Assembly (NCBI RefSeq): GCF_016097555.1 | Contig: NC_054708.1 | Coordinates: 7,354,660-7,418,659 of the forward strand | Direction of reading: 5' to 3' | From: Gigantopelta aegis | Lineage: Eukaryota > Mollusca > Gastropoda > Neomphalida > Peltospiridae | Length of the DNA stretch: 64,000 nt | In this document: positions 10,470 to 21,755 of the stretch, piece after piece | How the letters are laid out: each line of letters opens with the position of its first letter | Position numbering within the stretch: the stretch's first letter is position 1 | Program-made: the position numbers and the translations under genes | Notes under the pieces: model-generated | The model's input: only the letters and a program-made list of their open reading frames with translations | The model's database searches: none | Told to the model about the DNA's origin: nothing

Positions 10470-11009
10470 AGCTCAGCTGAGGGTTGAAACTTCTTGCCTA
10501 TCCCAACCAGTGACCCATGACTGGTGTCTCAAAGGTTGTGGTGTGTGCTATCCTGTCTGTGGGAATGTGTATATAAAAGATCTCATGCTGCTTTTGGTAA
10601 AATATAGCAGGTGACCCATGACTGGTGTCTCAAAGGTTGTGGTGTGTGCTATCCTGTCTGTGGGAATGTGTATATAAAAGATCTCATGCTGCTATTGGTA
10701 AAATATAGCAGGTGACCCATGACTGGTGTCTCAAAGGTTGTGGTGTGTGCTATCCTGTCTGTGGGAATGTGTATATAAAAGATCTCATGCTGCTATTGGT
10801 AAAATATAGCAGGTTTCCCATGACTGGTGTCTCAAAGGTTGTGGTGTGTGCTATCCTGTCTGTGGGAATGTGTATATAAAAGATCTCATGCTGCTATTGG
10901 TAAAATATAGCAGGTTTCCTCTGAAGACTATGTGTCAGAAATACAAAATGTTTGACATCCAACGATTAATAAATCAATGTGCTCTAGTGGTGTCATTAAA
11001 CAAAACAAA
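10470..11009 (+). mobile_element. SINE (family A) with body tandemly repeated four times
   Basis: The body segment tgacccatgactggtgtctc through tataaaagatctcatgctgc and aaaatatagcag recurs at 10511, 10612, 10713 and 10814, an exact 101-bp period. It then runs into the normal family tail tttgacatccaa...gtcattaaacaaaacaaa. The tRNA-like head is missing or very degraded. Confidence 0.9.
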
Positions 11010-12330
11010 TGTTTTAGAAATAGTATATTCCATTTTTTTTCTAAACCACAGCAAACAGCCTTGAGAATTATGTTTAAGCGTATCTATCAATGTCATAACA
11101 AACCCATTAGAAATGTTTTTAAAATTTACATTTTTAAAAAGCAATATTTGGGAAATTAAAGATAAAAGGAAATTTAAGAATTCTAGACTTGTACAGTTTT
11201 AAAGTTGATACTTAAGACTGATTAAACGTCCAGACTTGGAACTACTTGTATAGTGGATATACGTACATTTGTATAGGTCAGACTTTATTAACCATAAGTT
11301 TTAGATTTTGAAGTTTTATGAACATGAGGCCTCGTCCTTAAAACCGAATGGGAATGAAGCACAATGTTAAAGTGATTTACAGGTTTTATGATGCATATCT
11401 CAAACATCACAACAAGTGACTGAAGGGACACTTCTAAAAATTAAACTATAAAATGTAATACATTAAATCCTGCAGTAAACGTCTGTACATGACTAGGCTA
11501 AACCAGCTAATAACTGTGTACACGTTTAATAGAATTTTAGTTAACTTTTAACACTTCTATAATAATAATACAAGTTACACACCTGTATATACATGTGTGT
11601 ATATATATCTTTTAAAATCTGTTAACTTTAGCAATTACAAAAAAGAAAGAAACTAAACATGTTGTTTAGCTTAGAGGATTTTTCTATAAATGACTTTGTT
11701 TGATTACAGTTCGTTTTTCTTTTGGTTGGTTTCTGTTTTGCCAGTTTGAGGCTTCTTGGGGTTTTTGGTGTGAGCATAGATACATGTACTGTCTGCTATG
11801 TTCGTGCTAACTTGCTCTGTGTATGTTGGTAATTAACATCTTGTTGGGATATGTGTGTCTTTCTTTCTTGCAAGATGCATTTTACAGTAATTAATATGGC
11901 CTTGTGATTTGCATAATGCTTAATACTTTGGATATCGGTGTATGCATGAATGCATATCGGCAGTGGTCATAGTAAATGAGTGAATTTTAGTATTAATGTA
12001 CTTGTATTACTTTTGAAGTTTTGATTTTCCTTGTCTTTTGACACATTTTGTAAAAGCAAACAAAACGTGTGCTTGAATATCAATTTCTGGCCATCCACTT
12101 TTTCATGTTCCGTCAAAATTGAATTGCATAATTTTTTATAGTCAGCACATTTAGTTCAGTTTTAATATAATAAAGGATAACTGCAAGCGACATGATTCAT
12201 TTGTTTTCAGCATAATTATTAAACTATGCCTTAATTTTAAAATTATATTTGTACAGTGGTAATTGTGTTACGGAGATTACCTTCCACCGACAGGGTTTGA
12301 ACCAAAGAACCTCTGAACAAATGTTGAACA
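11010..12330. other. DENND1 intron, no feature recognised
   Basis: AT-rich sequence. Just downstream, a two-copy direct repeat of ccactaatagaaatcactag (about 12339 and 12381) is the only structure seen before the 31-bp array. Confidence 0.45.
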
Positions 12331-12533
12331 TTACTGACTCCACTAATAGAAATCACTAGCTGCTTACCATCTCACCAAGCACCACTAATAGAAATCACTA
12401 GCTGCTTACCATCTCACCAGGCACCACATATCCTGTCTTCAAGTGAACATGCATCCTATTAGTGGAGCAGCACAATACAAAAAGTAGTGTAAAAATTAAG
12501 TTTAATGCCCCCAAAAGTCAAACTAGACATAAT

Positions 12534-13934
12534 AATCTTTCAGAAAATCTATAATATAGCTGTATGACTTTCAGAAAAGCTATAATATAGCTGTATCACT
12601 TTCAGAAAAGCTATAATATAGCTGTATGACTTTCAGAAAAGCTATAATATTTCTGTATGACTTTCAGAAAAGCTATAATATAGCTGTATGACTTTCAGAA
12701 AAGCTATAATATAGCTGTATCACTTTCAGAAAAGCTATAATATTTCTGTATGACTTTCAGAAAAGCTATAATATAGCTGTATCACTTTCAGAAAAGCTAT
12801 AATATTTCTGTATCACTTTCAGAAAAGCTATAATATAGCTGTATCACTTTCAGAAAAGCTATAATATAGCTGTATGACTTTCAGAAAAGCTATAATATAG
12901 CTGTATGACTTTCAGAAAAGCTATAATATTTCTGTATCACTTTCAGAAAAGCTATAATATAGCTGTATGACTTTCAGAAAAGCTATAATATTTCTGTATC
13001 ACTTTCAGAAAAGCTATAATATAGCTGTATCACTTTCAGAAAAGCTATAATATAGCTGTATGACTTTCAGAAAAGCTATAATATAGCTGTATCACTTTCA
13101 GAAAAGCTATAATATAGCTGTATGACTTTCAGAAAAGCTATAATATTTCTGTATGACTTTCAGAAAAGCTATAATATAGCTGTATGACTTTCAGAAAAGC
13201 TATAATATAGCTGTATCACTTTCAGAAAAGCTATAATATTTCTGTATGACTTTCAGAAAAGCTATAATATAGCTGTATCACTTTCAGAAAAGCTATAATA
13301 TTTCTGTATCACTTTCAGAAAAGCTATAATATAGCTGTATCACTTTCAGAAAAGCTATAATATAGCTGTATGACTTTCAGAAAAGCTATAATATAGCTGT
13401 ATGACTTTCAGAAAAGCTATAATATTTCTGTATCACTTTCAGAAAAGCTATAATATAGCTGTATGACTTTCAGAAAAGCTATAATATTTCTGTATCACTT
13501 TCAGAAAAGCTATAATATAGCTGTATCACTTTCAGAAAAGCTATAATATAGCTGTATGACTTTCAGAAAAGCTATAATATAGCTGTATCACTTTCAGAAA
13601 AGCTATAATATTTCTGTATGACTTTCAGAAAAGCTATAATATAGCTGTATCACTTTCAGAAAAGCTATAATATTTCTGTATCACTTTCAGAAAAGCTATA
13701 ATATAGCTGTATCACTTTCAGAAAAGCTATAATATAGCTGTATGACTTTCAGAAAAGCTATAATATAGCTGTATGACTTTCAGAAAAGCTATAATATTTC
13801 TGTATCACTTTCAGAAAAGCTATAATATAGCTGTATGACTTTCAGAAAAGCTATAATATTTCTGTATGACTTTCAGAAAAGCTATAATATAGCTGTATGA
13901 CTTTCAGAAAAGCTATAATATAGCTGTATGACTT
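12534..13934. repeat. 31-bp minisatellite, 45 units with higher-order structure
   Basis: The unit is actttcagaaaagctataat plus atagctgtatg. Units end every 31 bp from 12566 to 13930. Two variable sites (ag or tt before ctgtat; g or c after it) define four unit types. The order of types in units 3-18 is repeated exactly in units 19-34, and units 33-42 repeat the order of units 21-30. The array therefore grew by copying blocks of many units. It lies in the last DENND1 intron. Confidence 0.97.
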
Positions 13935-13949
13935 GGGGGGGGGGGGGGG
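13935..13949. repeat. G15 homopolymer
   Basis: A run of G joins the end of the 31-bp array to the start of the next SINE. The length is likely to be unreliable in sequencing. Confidence 0.9.
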
Positions 13950-13954
13950 TAGAC

Positions 13955-14246
13955 AGGACGTAGCCTAGTGGTAAAGCACTTGCTTGATGCGCGATCAGTC
14001 TAGGATCGATCCCTGTCGGTGGAGGTTATTTCTTGTCCCAGTCAGTGCACCACGACTGGTATCTGAAAGGTTGTGGTATGTGCTATCCTGTCTGTGGGAT
14101 GGTGCATATAAAAGATCCCTTGCTACTAATGAAAAAATTTAGCGGGTTTCCTCTCTATGACTGTCAAAATTACCATGTGTTTGACATCCAATAGCCGATG
14201 ATGAATAAATCAATGTGCTCTAGTGGTGTCGTTAAACAAAACAAAC
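13955..14246 (+). mobile_element. tRNA-derived SINE (family A), full length
   Basis: A well-preserved copy: head ggacgtagcctagtggtaaa (A box tagcctagtgg), B box ggatcgatcc, body gtgcatataaaagatccctt and tail gtcgttaaacaaaacaaac. It is useful as a reference for the family. Confidence 0.93.
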
Positions 14247-14506
14247 TTCTTATGACTTTTGGGGGGCATTAAGCTGAAAAAGGTTGTCCTTGTTTTAAAA
14301 TCCAAATTCTCCAATGTGCTCTAGTTTTAACTTTTACTGATGGTGTTTTAACAAGAGATCTTCTCTCTAGCCCCAAGACCCAGACCTTAAATAACATGGG
14401 GATTTGCATTGAAAAAATTCTTCTCCAGCGAGATAAAAGTCAAATATAAACAAAAAAGGCTTTAATAAATGTTTAATTAAAAACAACATCTTGTGTTCAT
14501 CATCAG
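14247..14506. other. DENND1 intron, no feature recognised
   Basis: Single-copy-looking intronic sequence between a SINE and a short tandem repeat. Confidence 0.4.
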
Positions 14507-14578
14507 CTAATAGAAATTACGTGTTAAAAGTTAATAGAAATTACATGGTAAAAGTTAATAGAAATTACATGGTAAAAG
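14507..14578. repeat. 24-bp tandem repeat, three copies
   Basis: ttaatagaaattacatggta plus aaag, period 24, ending about 20 bases before the DENND1 last-exon acceptor. It therefore overlaps the branch-point region. Confidence 0.9.
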
Positions 14579-14600
14579 TTACTTTTCACTTTTTTTGCAG

Positions 14601-15737
14601 ATAGCAGACAGTGATTCATCATCTTCTACTGACCATTCCGGTAATGTGACTCCAGGAGTTTCGAGCACCAGCATACCGTACCTGGGCATCACAGACACTG
14701 GCAGTACCGAACACATGACAGAACAGCTCATCAACGTCTCCAAGACCATGGAGGAGTCGGACTTACCACCAGCCATATTACCACGGCAACCACTCCAGAA
14801 CCTACTAGCCCATGATCTCACAGCGCCGCTCAGACCACCAAAACCAAGAACCAAAGAAAAAGAACTCATCAAGTTCGATTCCACCGAGTCAGAGTCAGAC
14901 ATGTTTGATCCCCTGAAGCAGAAGGTAGTGGATTTACAGCAGAGGCAACCGCAGGCGTCTGGTCTTGAGAGGGGACTGAGTAACAGAGGATCGGTCATCA
15001 GCAGGTCTCCGGCTTTTAGGAAGCCCCAAGAAGAGACTCCAAAACGAGCGACGTATCGACCAGATCACGAATCGTCGCCGGAAACCAATTTTGACGAGCA
15101 GTCTACATCATCGTTTGACCCGCTGGCGGGCTTCGATAAAAGATTATACCCAGGTTTTCCTCCTGCAGCTCAAGCTACAGATGATAAGATGTTCAAACAC
15201 GATAATGATTCGTTACTCCACGACTGGACTCTGGGGCACCTGGCAGGATCCAGAACGAGTCCCGTGACAGTTCCTCCACCCAGACCTTCCCCCCCACTCC
15301 ACTGTGGCAAAATCTCACCCGTACCTTCTGGAACCCTTCCCATGGACCTGGCTACCAGACCAGTGCCAAAACCAAGAAATTCTATTGGGAACAAATTTGA
15401 GTCTGTTCCAATGTTCCAAAATCCGAACCAGTCAAATTTCCAAACCCGCGGCGGCCCCTCTCCTCAGTTAGGGACCTCGAGCCAGACTTCTTCTAGTGAT
15501 CCTTTTGGGGCTCTGCTTCAGCCATCGTTTCACAGTTCTAACATGGGTGGCGGCAGTAAGCTGGCTCCAGAACCCACAGGACAAGTCAGACAGAAAAGTG
15601 ATCCATTTGAGGACTTGATGGGATTAACACTAAATCCCCCCGTGTCGAAACCTCAGCCATCAGACAGTCATAGGTCTACGTCAGCAAAGTCATCAACGTT
15701 TTATGCTCCTAAACCAAAGTGGCAGACTTTTGATTGA
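14601..15737 (+). CDS. DENND1: DENND1 last exon: AP-2/clathrin-binding tail and C-terminus
   Basis: Acceptor cactttttttgcag at 14587-14600, then 378 codons in phase 0 to TGA at 15735-15737. The encoded tail is rich in Ser, Pro and Thr. It contains Asp-Pro-Phe motifs (SDPFGALL, KSDPFEDLM), Asp-Pro-Leu motifs (MFDPLKQK, SFDPLAGF), DWTLGH and the end KPKWQTFD. Human DENND1A, as I recall it, ends with DPFEDL, a linker and QWETFE, so both the DPF element and the terminal WxxF-acidic motif are conserved. DPF and WxxF are classic ligands of AP-2 appendage domains, so this tail probably recruits the Rab35 exchange factor to coated pits. It is GC-richer than the introns around it. Confidence 0.85.
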   Translation: MADSDSSSSTDHSGNVTPGVSSTSIPYLGITDTGSTEHMTEQLINVSKTMEESDLPPAILPRQPLQNLLAHDLTAPLRPPKPRTKEKELIKFDSTESESDMFDPLKQKVVDLQQRQPQASGLERGLSNRGSVISRSPAFRKPQEETPKRATYRPDHESSPETNFDEQSTSSFDPLAGFDKRLYPGFPPAAQATDDKMFKHDNDSLLHDWTLGHLAGSRTSPVTVPPPRPSPPLHCGKISPVPSGTLPMDLATRPVPKPRNSIGNKFESVPMFQNPNQSNFQTRGGPSPQLGTSSQTSSSDPFGALLQPSFHSSNMGGGSKLAPEPTGQVRQKSDPFEDLMGLTLNPPVSKPQPSDSHRSTSAKSSTFYAPKPKWQTFD

Positions 15738-16530
15738 CCTTTCAGTCAGTTTTTTTTTAAAGCTATTTGTTAAATTTATTTATTGTTGTTACGCTGAGTT
15801 GAGGTGTGAATGTGGGCGTGTGTTACAAGTTAATGCTCAAAAACTACATATCCATGATAATTTCTACGTCAGAACTGACAAATGGGTAACAGACGCGGAG
15901 GGTAGAGCTTCTGTCAACAAATGTTGGTACCAGTATTTGATTCTACTTTCAAAGTGTATGTTTTGACTACATTTGACCGAGATATAGGTGTCACATTTCT
16001 GACTCTATTCTAGTTTCTCTCAGACTTGTTTGTACCAGTATTTGATTCCAGTTCAAGGTGTATGTTTTCACAGCATTTAACCAAGATATCTGTATCACTT
16101 TTCTGACTCATTATTCCATTGTGCAGGTGTGTTGATAACAGTTAGGGGTTCACAATTACCAAATTTTTATGCACATACAAATATATTTATTTGTTTTCTC
16201 TCTTTTTTTCTTTTTTTGAACTTAGGGAAGATATCTCAATCCTGTTCCTTCCTAAAAGTGTACGTAAATGAAATTTCTCTGGGGAATATTTTATCAACTC
16301 TTTTGTTTGTTTTTGACAGCATGTGTCATTAACAACCTCTTTCCTAACATACTACATGCAAACCCATCGTGCATCACAGAGGTTGGTGTAATATGTGCAG
16401 GAAATGTTTACATCAATATACACTAATGCTGAATATTGTCTTATTTTGTTAATTGAGAACATACGTGCATCAAAAACACTATATCGTTAGGTTTATGTGT
16501 GTTTGTGTTAATCATTGTTATTAAACATCC
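15738..16530 (+). other. Probable DENND1 3' UTR with an imperfect ~100-bp duplication
   Basis: After the stop, two diverged copies of a block (taccagtatttgattc, gtgtatgtttt, gatatctgtatcac, ttctgactc) lie at about 15928-16015 and 16031-16115. An attaaa at about 16520 could serve for polyadenylation, but the end of the transcript is not certain. Confidence 0.45.
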
Positions 16531-16572
16531 TGTTATTTTAAAACACTTTGATTTATTTCAGTAGTTGTGTTT

Positions 16573-16772
16573 AGGCTCATATAGACTGGATGCGTCAGGT
16601 GCTGTCCAGCTAACGAAAATTAAAATACATTAGTTTCAGTGAGATTGTCTAGACTAGATGCGTGTGGACAGGTGCAATGAAATAATTGTGTATGGTGTAT
16701 ATGCCCAAAATGCACGCCAGTGACGCAACAGTCGGACCACACGTGCGCACCACATCCAGTCTGTATGAGGTT
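16573..16772. mobile_element. ~200-bp MITE-like element with inverted ends
   Basis: Left end aggctcatatagactggatg and right-end complement aacctcatacagactggatg match in 17 of about 20 positions. No coding sequence. The family is unknown. Confidence 0.7.
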
Positions 16773-18210
16773 ATAGTGTGCCCATTATAGCAATTCTACA
16801 ACTATTCCAAAACATTGGATCGAAGTGTTTTAAAATACTATGGCTTTCTTTGAAAACATTTTAAGACATATTATCTAGGTAATATACATCAATGATTTTC
16901 TTCATTAATTCATGAAATTTGCTACTAAACATCAAAAGTCTGCACTGAAGTGAACAGTTAGTGCACATTAGGCCATCTGCCATTACGTAGGTTGATGGCC
17001 GTCATATGGTATGTTTGCTTGTAAAAACTTTGATAGTTTGAGTGATCTTGCATTCAAAGGAATGATCTTGCATTCACAGAAATGTTCTTGCATTCACAGA
17101 AATGTTCTTGCATTCACAGAAATGTTTAAATGTTGGTACTTCCAAGAACCATTAAGCCAAACATATGTAAATTCCCAGTGGGTAAATAGAGATTATTATA
17201 CAACCACAAGTAGTAGGAGACGACATATTCCACATGCACAGTCTGAACTAGGACTGGAGAAGCAATATCATGTAATGAGGTCACTTCATCATGTTATGAC
17301 ATCGCTTCCAAGAATCACTACAACATCAATACATGTGTGCTTCGTATGGTTTTTATTAACTTGGTTATGTTGAACAATGTGGATAATAAAGAACGTCACC
17401 AGTTAGATGTGCTTACTTACACCGATTATGTTGAACCATGTGAATAATACAGAACGTCACCAGTTAGATGTGCTTACTTACACCGGAGGAGTTGATGTGT
17501 CTTTTGTTAAAATTAATCTCAACTCTATTCTCAGATAGAATTGTAAGCAGCGTAGTAAAATTACAGTTCTTTGTTCAGTGCTTGTAGAATGTTTACGAGG
17601 GAATGTTTTCATTTCTGTGCAAAGTATATATAAGAGATGCTAATGACAACATTGGGTTTCTTCTAAACACTAAACCAAGTGTGATAATCATAATTAAGAA
17701 CTATCCGACACCTAATGCATGCTAATTACAGAGTATGAAGGTGACATCATGAAGACGTTCTATTCTGTATTCCGTCTGCTATCAGAGTGTGACTCTGTGA
17801 CTCTGTGATGGGGAACAATAATGTAGATATAGGAAAATATTTTTACAATGAACACTAATACAGCAAAACTCTAAAGAACTATCTATTTGCTGGTCTGTAA
17901 TGTACAATATGGTGTTTGAAATGGTAACTGCTTAATTCACAATGGATTGTGGCTATTGTAAACTTAATTTTGCGAGATAAATGTATAAAAGCTTATGCTT
18001 AAATCTGTTTTACTACTTAAATAGGTAGAGGTGATATCGGAGGGTAAATAATAGCTGTAGGCATGGATCAACATATTATAGATATGTGTGCTTTTCACAT
18101 AGATGTTTACAGCTTCCAGACATTTAGTTCTCTGTAGTATGTAATTAAAACTGTTGTTTTTTTAATAGTGAATTTGGTGGTTTAAAGTAATTTCATACTT
18201 TATAATCATG
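16773..18210. other. Intergenic, two minor duplications
   Basis: A 20-bp repeat (cattcacagaaatgttcttg) occurs about four times at 17047-17125. A 61-bp direct duplication occurs at 17365-17486 (gaacgtcaccagttagatgt twice). No coding exon recognised. Confidence 0.5.
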
Positions 18211-18478
18211 GGCTCATATTTTCATAGCAATCTTAGCACTACGAAATCGTAAAACCCTCGTAAGCTATGATGTCATATTTTCATAGCAATCTTAGCACTA
18301 CGAAATCGTAAAACCCTCGTAAGCTATGATGTCATATTTTCATAGCAATCTTAGCACTACGAAATCGTAAAACCCTCGTAAGCTATGATGTCACTATGGC
18401 ATGTACTGCAGTGATGTCACAACCTATGATGGTGTTATCATTTCGTAGCGCTAAGATAGCTTTGAACATATGTAGCCT
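18211..18478. mobile_element. MITE with ~38-bp inverted ends and a triplicated 59-bp interior
   Basis: Left end ggctcatattttcatagcaa followed by tcttagcactacgaaat. The right-end complement is ggctacatatgttcaaagct followed by atcttagcgctacgaaat. The block from catattttcatagc to gctatgatgt recurs at 18215, 18274 and 18333 (59-bp period), so the left arm has been triplicated in place. Confidence 0.82.
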
Positions 18479-19370
18479 GGTCCAAATGCATTTTGAGAAT
18501 TTACAATATTTGATCTTAACATATGGTACCTGCATTTTTCATTTCATTTCATTTTCAGATGCTGCTTTGCACTAAATCATTCTAGTTATTTTAGAGTTGT
18601 TCATGAGGTATGCTTGTGATGTTAAAATTAAATTCACCTTGGGTGGTAGGGGTAGACGTTCAGTTATTACGCATTGAGAAATCGGGCCACTTTTGTATTC
18701 CCCCTAGCTCAAAAACATTTCGCAGTGCTAAGACCACCACCACCCTCTATCTCCCCCCTCCTTTCATTGTAGCTGTGATGTAGTTCGACGAACATTGTTG
18801 AGTTTTTTGTTCATTTGTTTCTTTGGTAGTACAAGTACACAAAGTAAAATCATCTGTAATAGACAAATTTTCCATGACTGCTTCTATTTAATTTGTGAAT
18901 AAAAATCAATACATACGTCTTCCTTTCGCCCATAACATTTTGTAATGCTTCCCATTATTCTTTCCCTTCGAACATTATGTAAATGGATTTAAAAAAAAAA
19001 AAAAAAACCTACAAAAACCCCCCACAAAAACATTGCAAACTTTCAAATTAGTTTTTGAAAAACACTTAATTTTTTAAACGAGACATACTAATGAAAATTA
19101 GTCTTAAAAAAAAATAAAAAAAATTGTATCAGTAATCCTGAAAGGACAGGTTTTGTCGAGATGCATCATTAAAACCATGTGTCGTAGAATATTTTTCCTT
19201 TTCAAGTTAACATTTACCTTGAAATATTTTATTGAAATGGACAAATCTGTGGTTGGGTTAGTGTATATGACTGCAGTTGTCAAGCACCTACATCACTTGG
19301 TAGGTACACTCTGAATTTGAAGTTTTATGAAAATTATAACTAATAAAACTAGAAAACCTGTTTTTAATAG
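18479..19370. other. Intergenic, nothing recognised
   Basis: AT-rich sequence with short A runs; no supported feature. Confidence 0.4.
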
Positions 19371-19443
19371 TGTATATCAAAGGCTGTGGTATGAGCTGTC
19401 TTGTTTTGGGAAAATGCATATAAAAGAATCATTGCTGCTAATT
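19371..19443 (+). mobile_element. SINE body fragment (family A-like)
   Basis: tatatcaaaggctgtggtat through gcatataaaagaatcattgc is the SINE body only; head and tail are missing. Confidence 0.65.
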
Positions 19444-19620
19444 GGTAGGTGTAGCCTTTGTGATGGGAACAGGCCTCCTATAAACTTGACAAATTGTTGA
19501 AATCGCCATTTGTTGGACATTAAATCGCCATACAGTCATGTATACTGATGGAAAGGAATGTGGGAACACGGAGTTGTAGATGAAATTTATTGTACTAGCG
19601 TTATACGTCTGTATTTCATA

Positions 19621-20174
19621 CAATCTGATTAAAATTAGCTCTTCTGGTCTACCAGTAGATCTAACAGCATTGCGTGGACTTACATGTCCAGGTGACATTT
19701 TATCTATAAATAACAATTTAAATATCGACCAATTATACTTCGCCTTTTATAGCATTATTCGGGAGCATATAAATTTTAAAAATATCGGGCGAGACGATTT
19801 TTAATAGGCGAACTTGTTGGTCTATTTCAACATTAAAAAATAAGGGGAAAGTTGTAGTAATAAACTCTGGATTGTATACTAGTATAAACAGATTTTATGG
19901 CTATACCATCATGGTGTTTTTTTCGTCTGGAAAAAAAATTGATATAAAAATTTATACTGAAATTAGTTTCCGATATACTTTATAATTCACCCGAAATCAT
20001 TTCGTATACCCTCGGTATAATTCCAAATGTTTTTTTTTTTTGTTTTTTTTAAATCACTGGCATGATTTTGCAAGTAAGGTTTTGATTGGTCGAATGAAAG
20101 GTCAACTGGACATGAGCTCCAACAGGCTGCTGTTAGATCCACATGTAATAGTGAAGCTAATTTTAATTAGATTG
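19621..20174. mobile_element. 554-bp MITE, copy 1 of a family also at 59238
   Basis: Left end caatctgattaaaattagct and right-end complement caatctaattaaaattagct are inverted repeats. The flanks tatttcata and tattccata form a 9-bp near-perfect target duplication, a length typical of Mutator-like elements. Internal blocks (tttaaatatcgaccaat, tcactggcatgatttt) match 59300-59750. Confidence 0.8.
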
Positions 20175-20199
20175 TATTCCATACACTTGTCAATGTGGA

Positions 20200-20560
20200 A
20201 TTGAATGTCAGTAGCTGAACCGACTGCCAGTAACACTATCAACTTCTAACACTATCAGTTGACGGTTTTGTCAACCAGTAACACTATCAACTTCTAACAC
20301 TATTAATTAACGGTGTTGTCTACCAGTAACACTATCGATTGACGGTTTTGTCTACCAGTAACACTATCAACGTCTGACACTATCGATTGACGGTTTTGTC
20401 TACCAGTAACACTATCAACCTCTGACACTATCGATTGACGGTTTTGTCGACCAGTAACACTATCAACTTCTGACACTATCGATTGACGGTTTTTTCTACC
20501 AGTAACGCTATCAACTTCTGACACTACAGATTGATTGTTTTTGGTTGCCGTCACTGCTGG
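20200..20560. repeat. 48-bp minisatellite, about 7 copies
   Basis: Unit aacactatcaacgtctgaca plus ctatcgattgacggttttgt plus ctaccagt; first copies diverged, later ones regular. The 16-codon period gives a - strand open frame of 83 codons that I do not regard as a gene. Confidence 0.93.
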
Positions 20561-21230
20561 TATCTGGCGTTTTTATTCGCGTGATCCCATATTTTTTCCT
20601 ATCAGTATAGATTAAAAATGGGCTGAGGTGTTGTTAAACATATATATACCTATATTCGTAAACTTCTTTTACTTAAAAAATTCACTATGGCCTTCCAGAA
20701 TGGGCGCCGGATCCAATAAACATCCATTTTAAATATTTGTTAAAAATTACATTTGAAGGTACAAGTTGTTCTGATGTGTGTGTTTTTAAAATGAACAAAG
20801 AAAATCGTTATTGTAAATAAGACACTGTGTATAGAATGTACAACGTAGAGAACAAGTGGTGCTTTCATAAGCTGTGATCATTTCATGACGCACGGTCTGT
20901 ACATTTTGGTTTAGTAGTCTGGTTTAAAACCTCATTGCAGTCTGTACATTTAAAATCTATACAACTCATGAAATAAAAAGTTTGAATTACCTAAAACAAG
21001 ATTTTGTTTTATATTTTAAAAAGCTGAAAAAACACTATGTTTCTGTTGCCAAATTTGAATTAAACTTTTCTTTGGCAAACAGAATAAGATTATAAAGGTC
21101 CATTATCTGATGCCAGTGAACTATTATATTTCAGTAAACGTTTCTTTGGCAAACAATGAGATTATAAAGGTCCATTATCTGATGCCAGTAATCAGATTAG
21201 TAATCGTATGTTCCAAATTTTGTTTTTCAG
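20561..21230. other. Intergenic with a ~70-bp duplication before a splice acceptor
   Basis: ctttggcaaac followed by agattataaaggtccattat and ctgatgccagt is present twice (about 21068 and 21141). The region ends in tgtttttcag at 21221-21230. Confidence 0.5.
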
Positions 21231-21388
21231 AACAGTTTGTGAAGACTGCGGCCAACTATACTCTGGAAGGTCTGCCGTCCGCAGACGTGATTGTCCATCA
21301 CGGCAGACGAGGCGGGCACCAGTGTTGTGAACTAGGAGTCATCTCCAAGGACACCGCGTTTCAAGATTCATTGGAAGGAATGATCTAG
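21231..21388 (+). CDS. Candidate 3'-terminal exon of an unidentified gene
   Basis: Acceptor tgtttttcag, then 52 codons to TAG at 21386-21388, with aataaa at 21405-21410 just beyond. The reading needs one base from a previous exon and gives QFVKTAANYTLEGLPSADVI, a Gly/Arg/His-rich middle (HHGRRGGHQCCELG) and the end DSLEGMI. The stretch is much GC-richer than its surroundings and uses host-like codons (CTG, GTG, AAG, GAC). A second frame, starting TVCEDCGQLYSGR, is also open for 33 codons and cannot be excluded. I do not recognise the family, and no upstream exon was found. It could not be an alternative DENND1 end spliced from 8358, because the phase does not fit. Confidence 0.4.
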
Positions 21389-21404
21389 TTTTTATATATT
21401 GTTT

Positions 21405-21410
21405 AATAAA
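21405..21410 (+). terminator. Poly(A) signal aataaa
   Basis: Lies 17 bases after the stop of the candidate terminal exon, and supports the + strand reading of that exon. Confidence 0.45.
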
Positions 21411-21625
21411 TCGACATTGTAATGCAATGTAGTATTAGTTTGTTGTTAATCCCCCACTGGACACCTAAAACAGCAATCCTAGTATATGGATGCATGCCGT
21501 GTATCTCGAATAGGTTACTGTGACCTTGACTGACCCTTGACCTACATCTGGGGGTTTTCAGATGTGTTTAGACAAATTTTAATGACAATTTGACGTAAGT
21601 TGTATTGTGTACATGAAAGGTCCAC

Positions 21626-21755
21626 AACGAGTGAAGGTTGATTATTGTATTTATTTCACTCTCGTTAGTTAAGAGATGGGTTTTAGTCTTAGGTGACGTT
21701 TTGAAAATTAACTAACGTGAGTGACGTATGTAAGATGGTCAACCTTCACGAATTG
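21626..21755. mobile_element. 130-bp palindromic MITE-like element
   Basis: Left arm acgagtgaaggttgattatt then tcactctcgttagttaa. The right-arm complement is ttcgtgaaggttgaccatct then tcactcacgttagttaa. Almost the whole element is stem, with a short loop. Confidence 0.75.
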
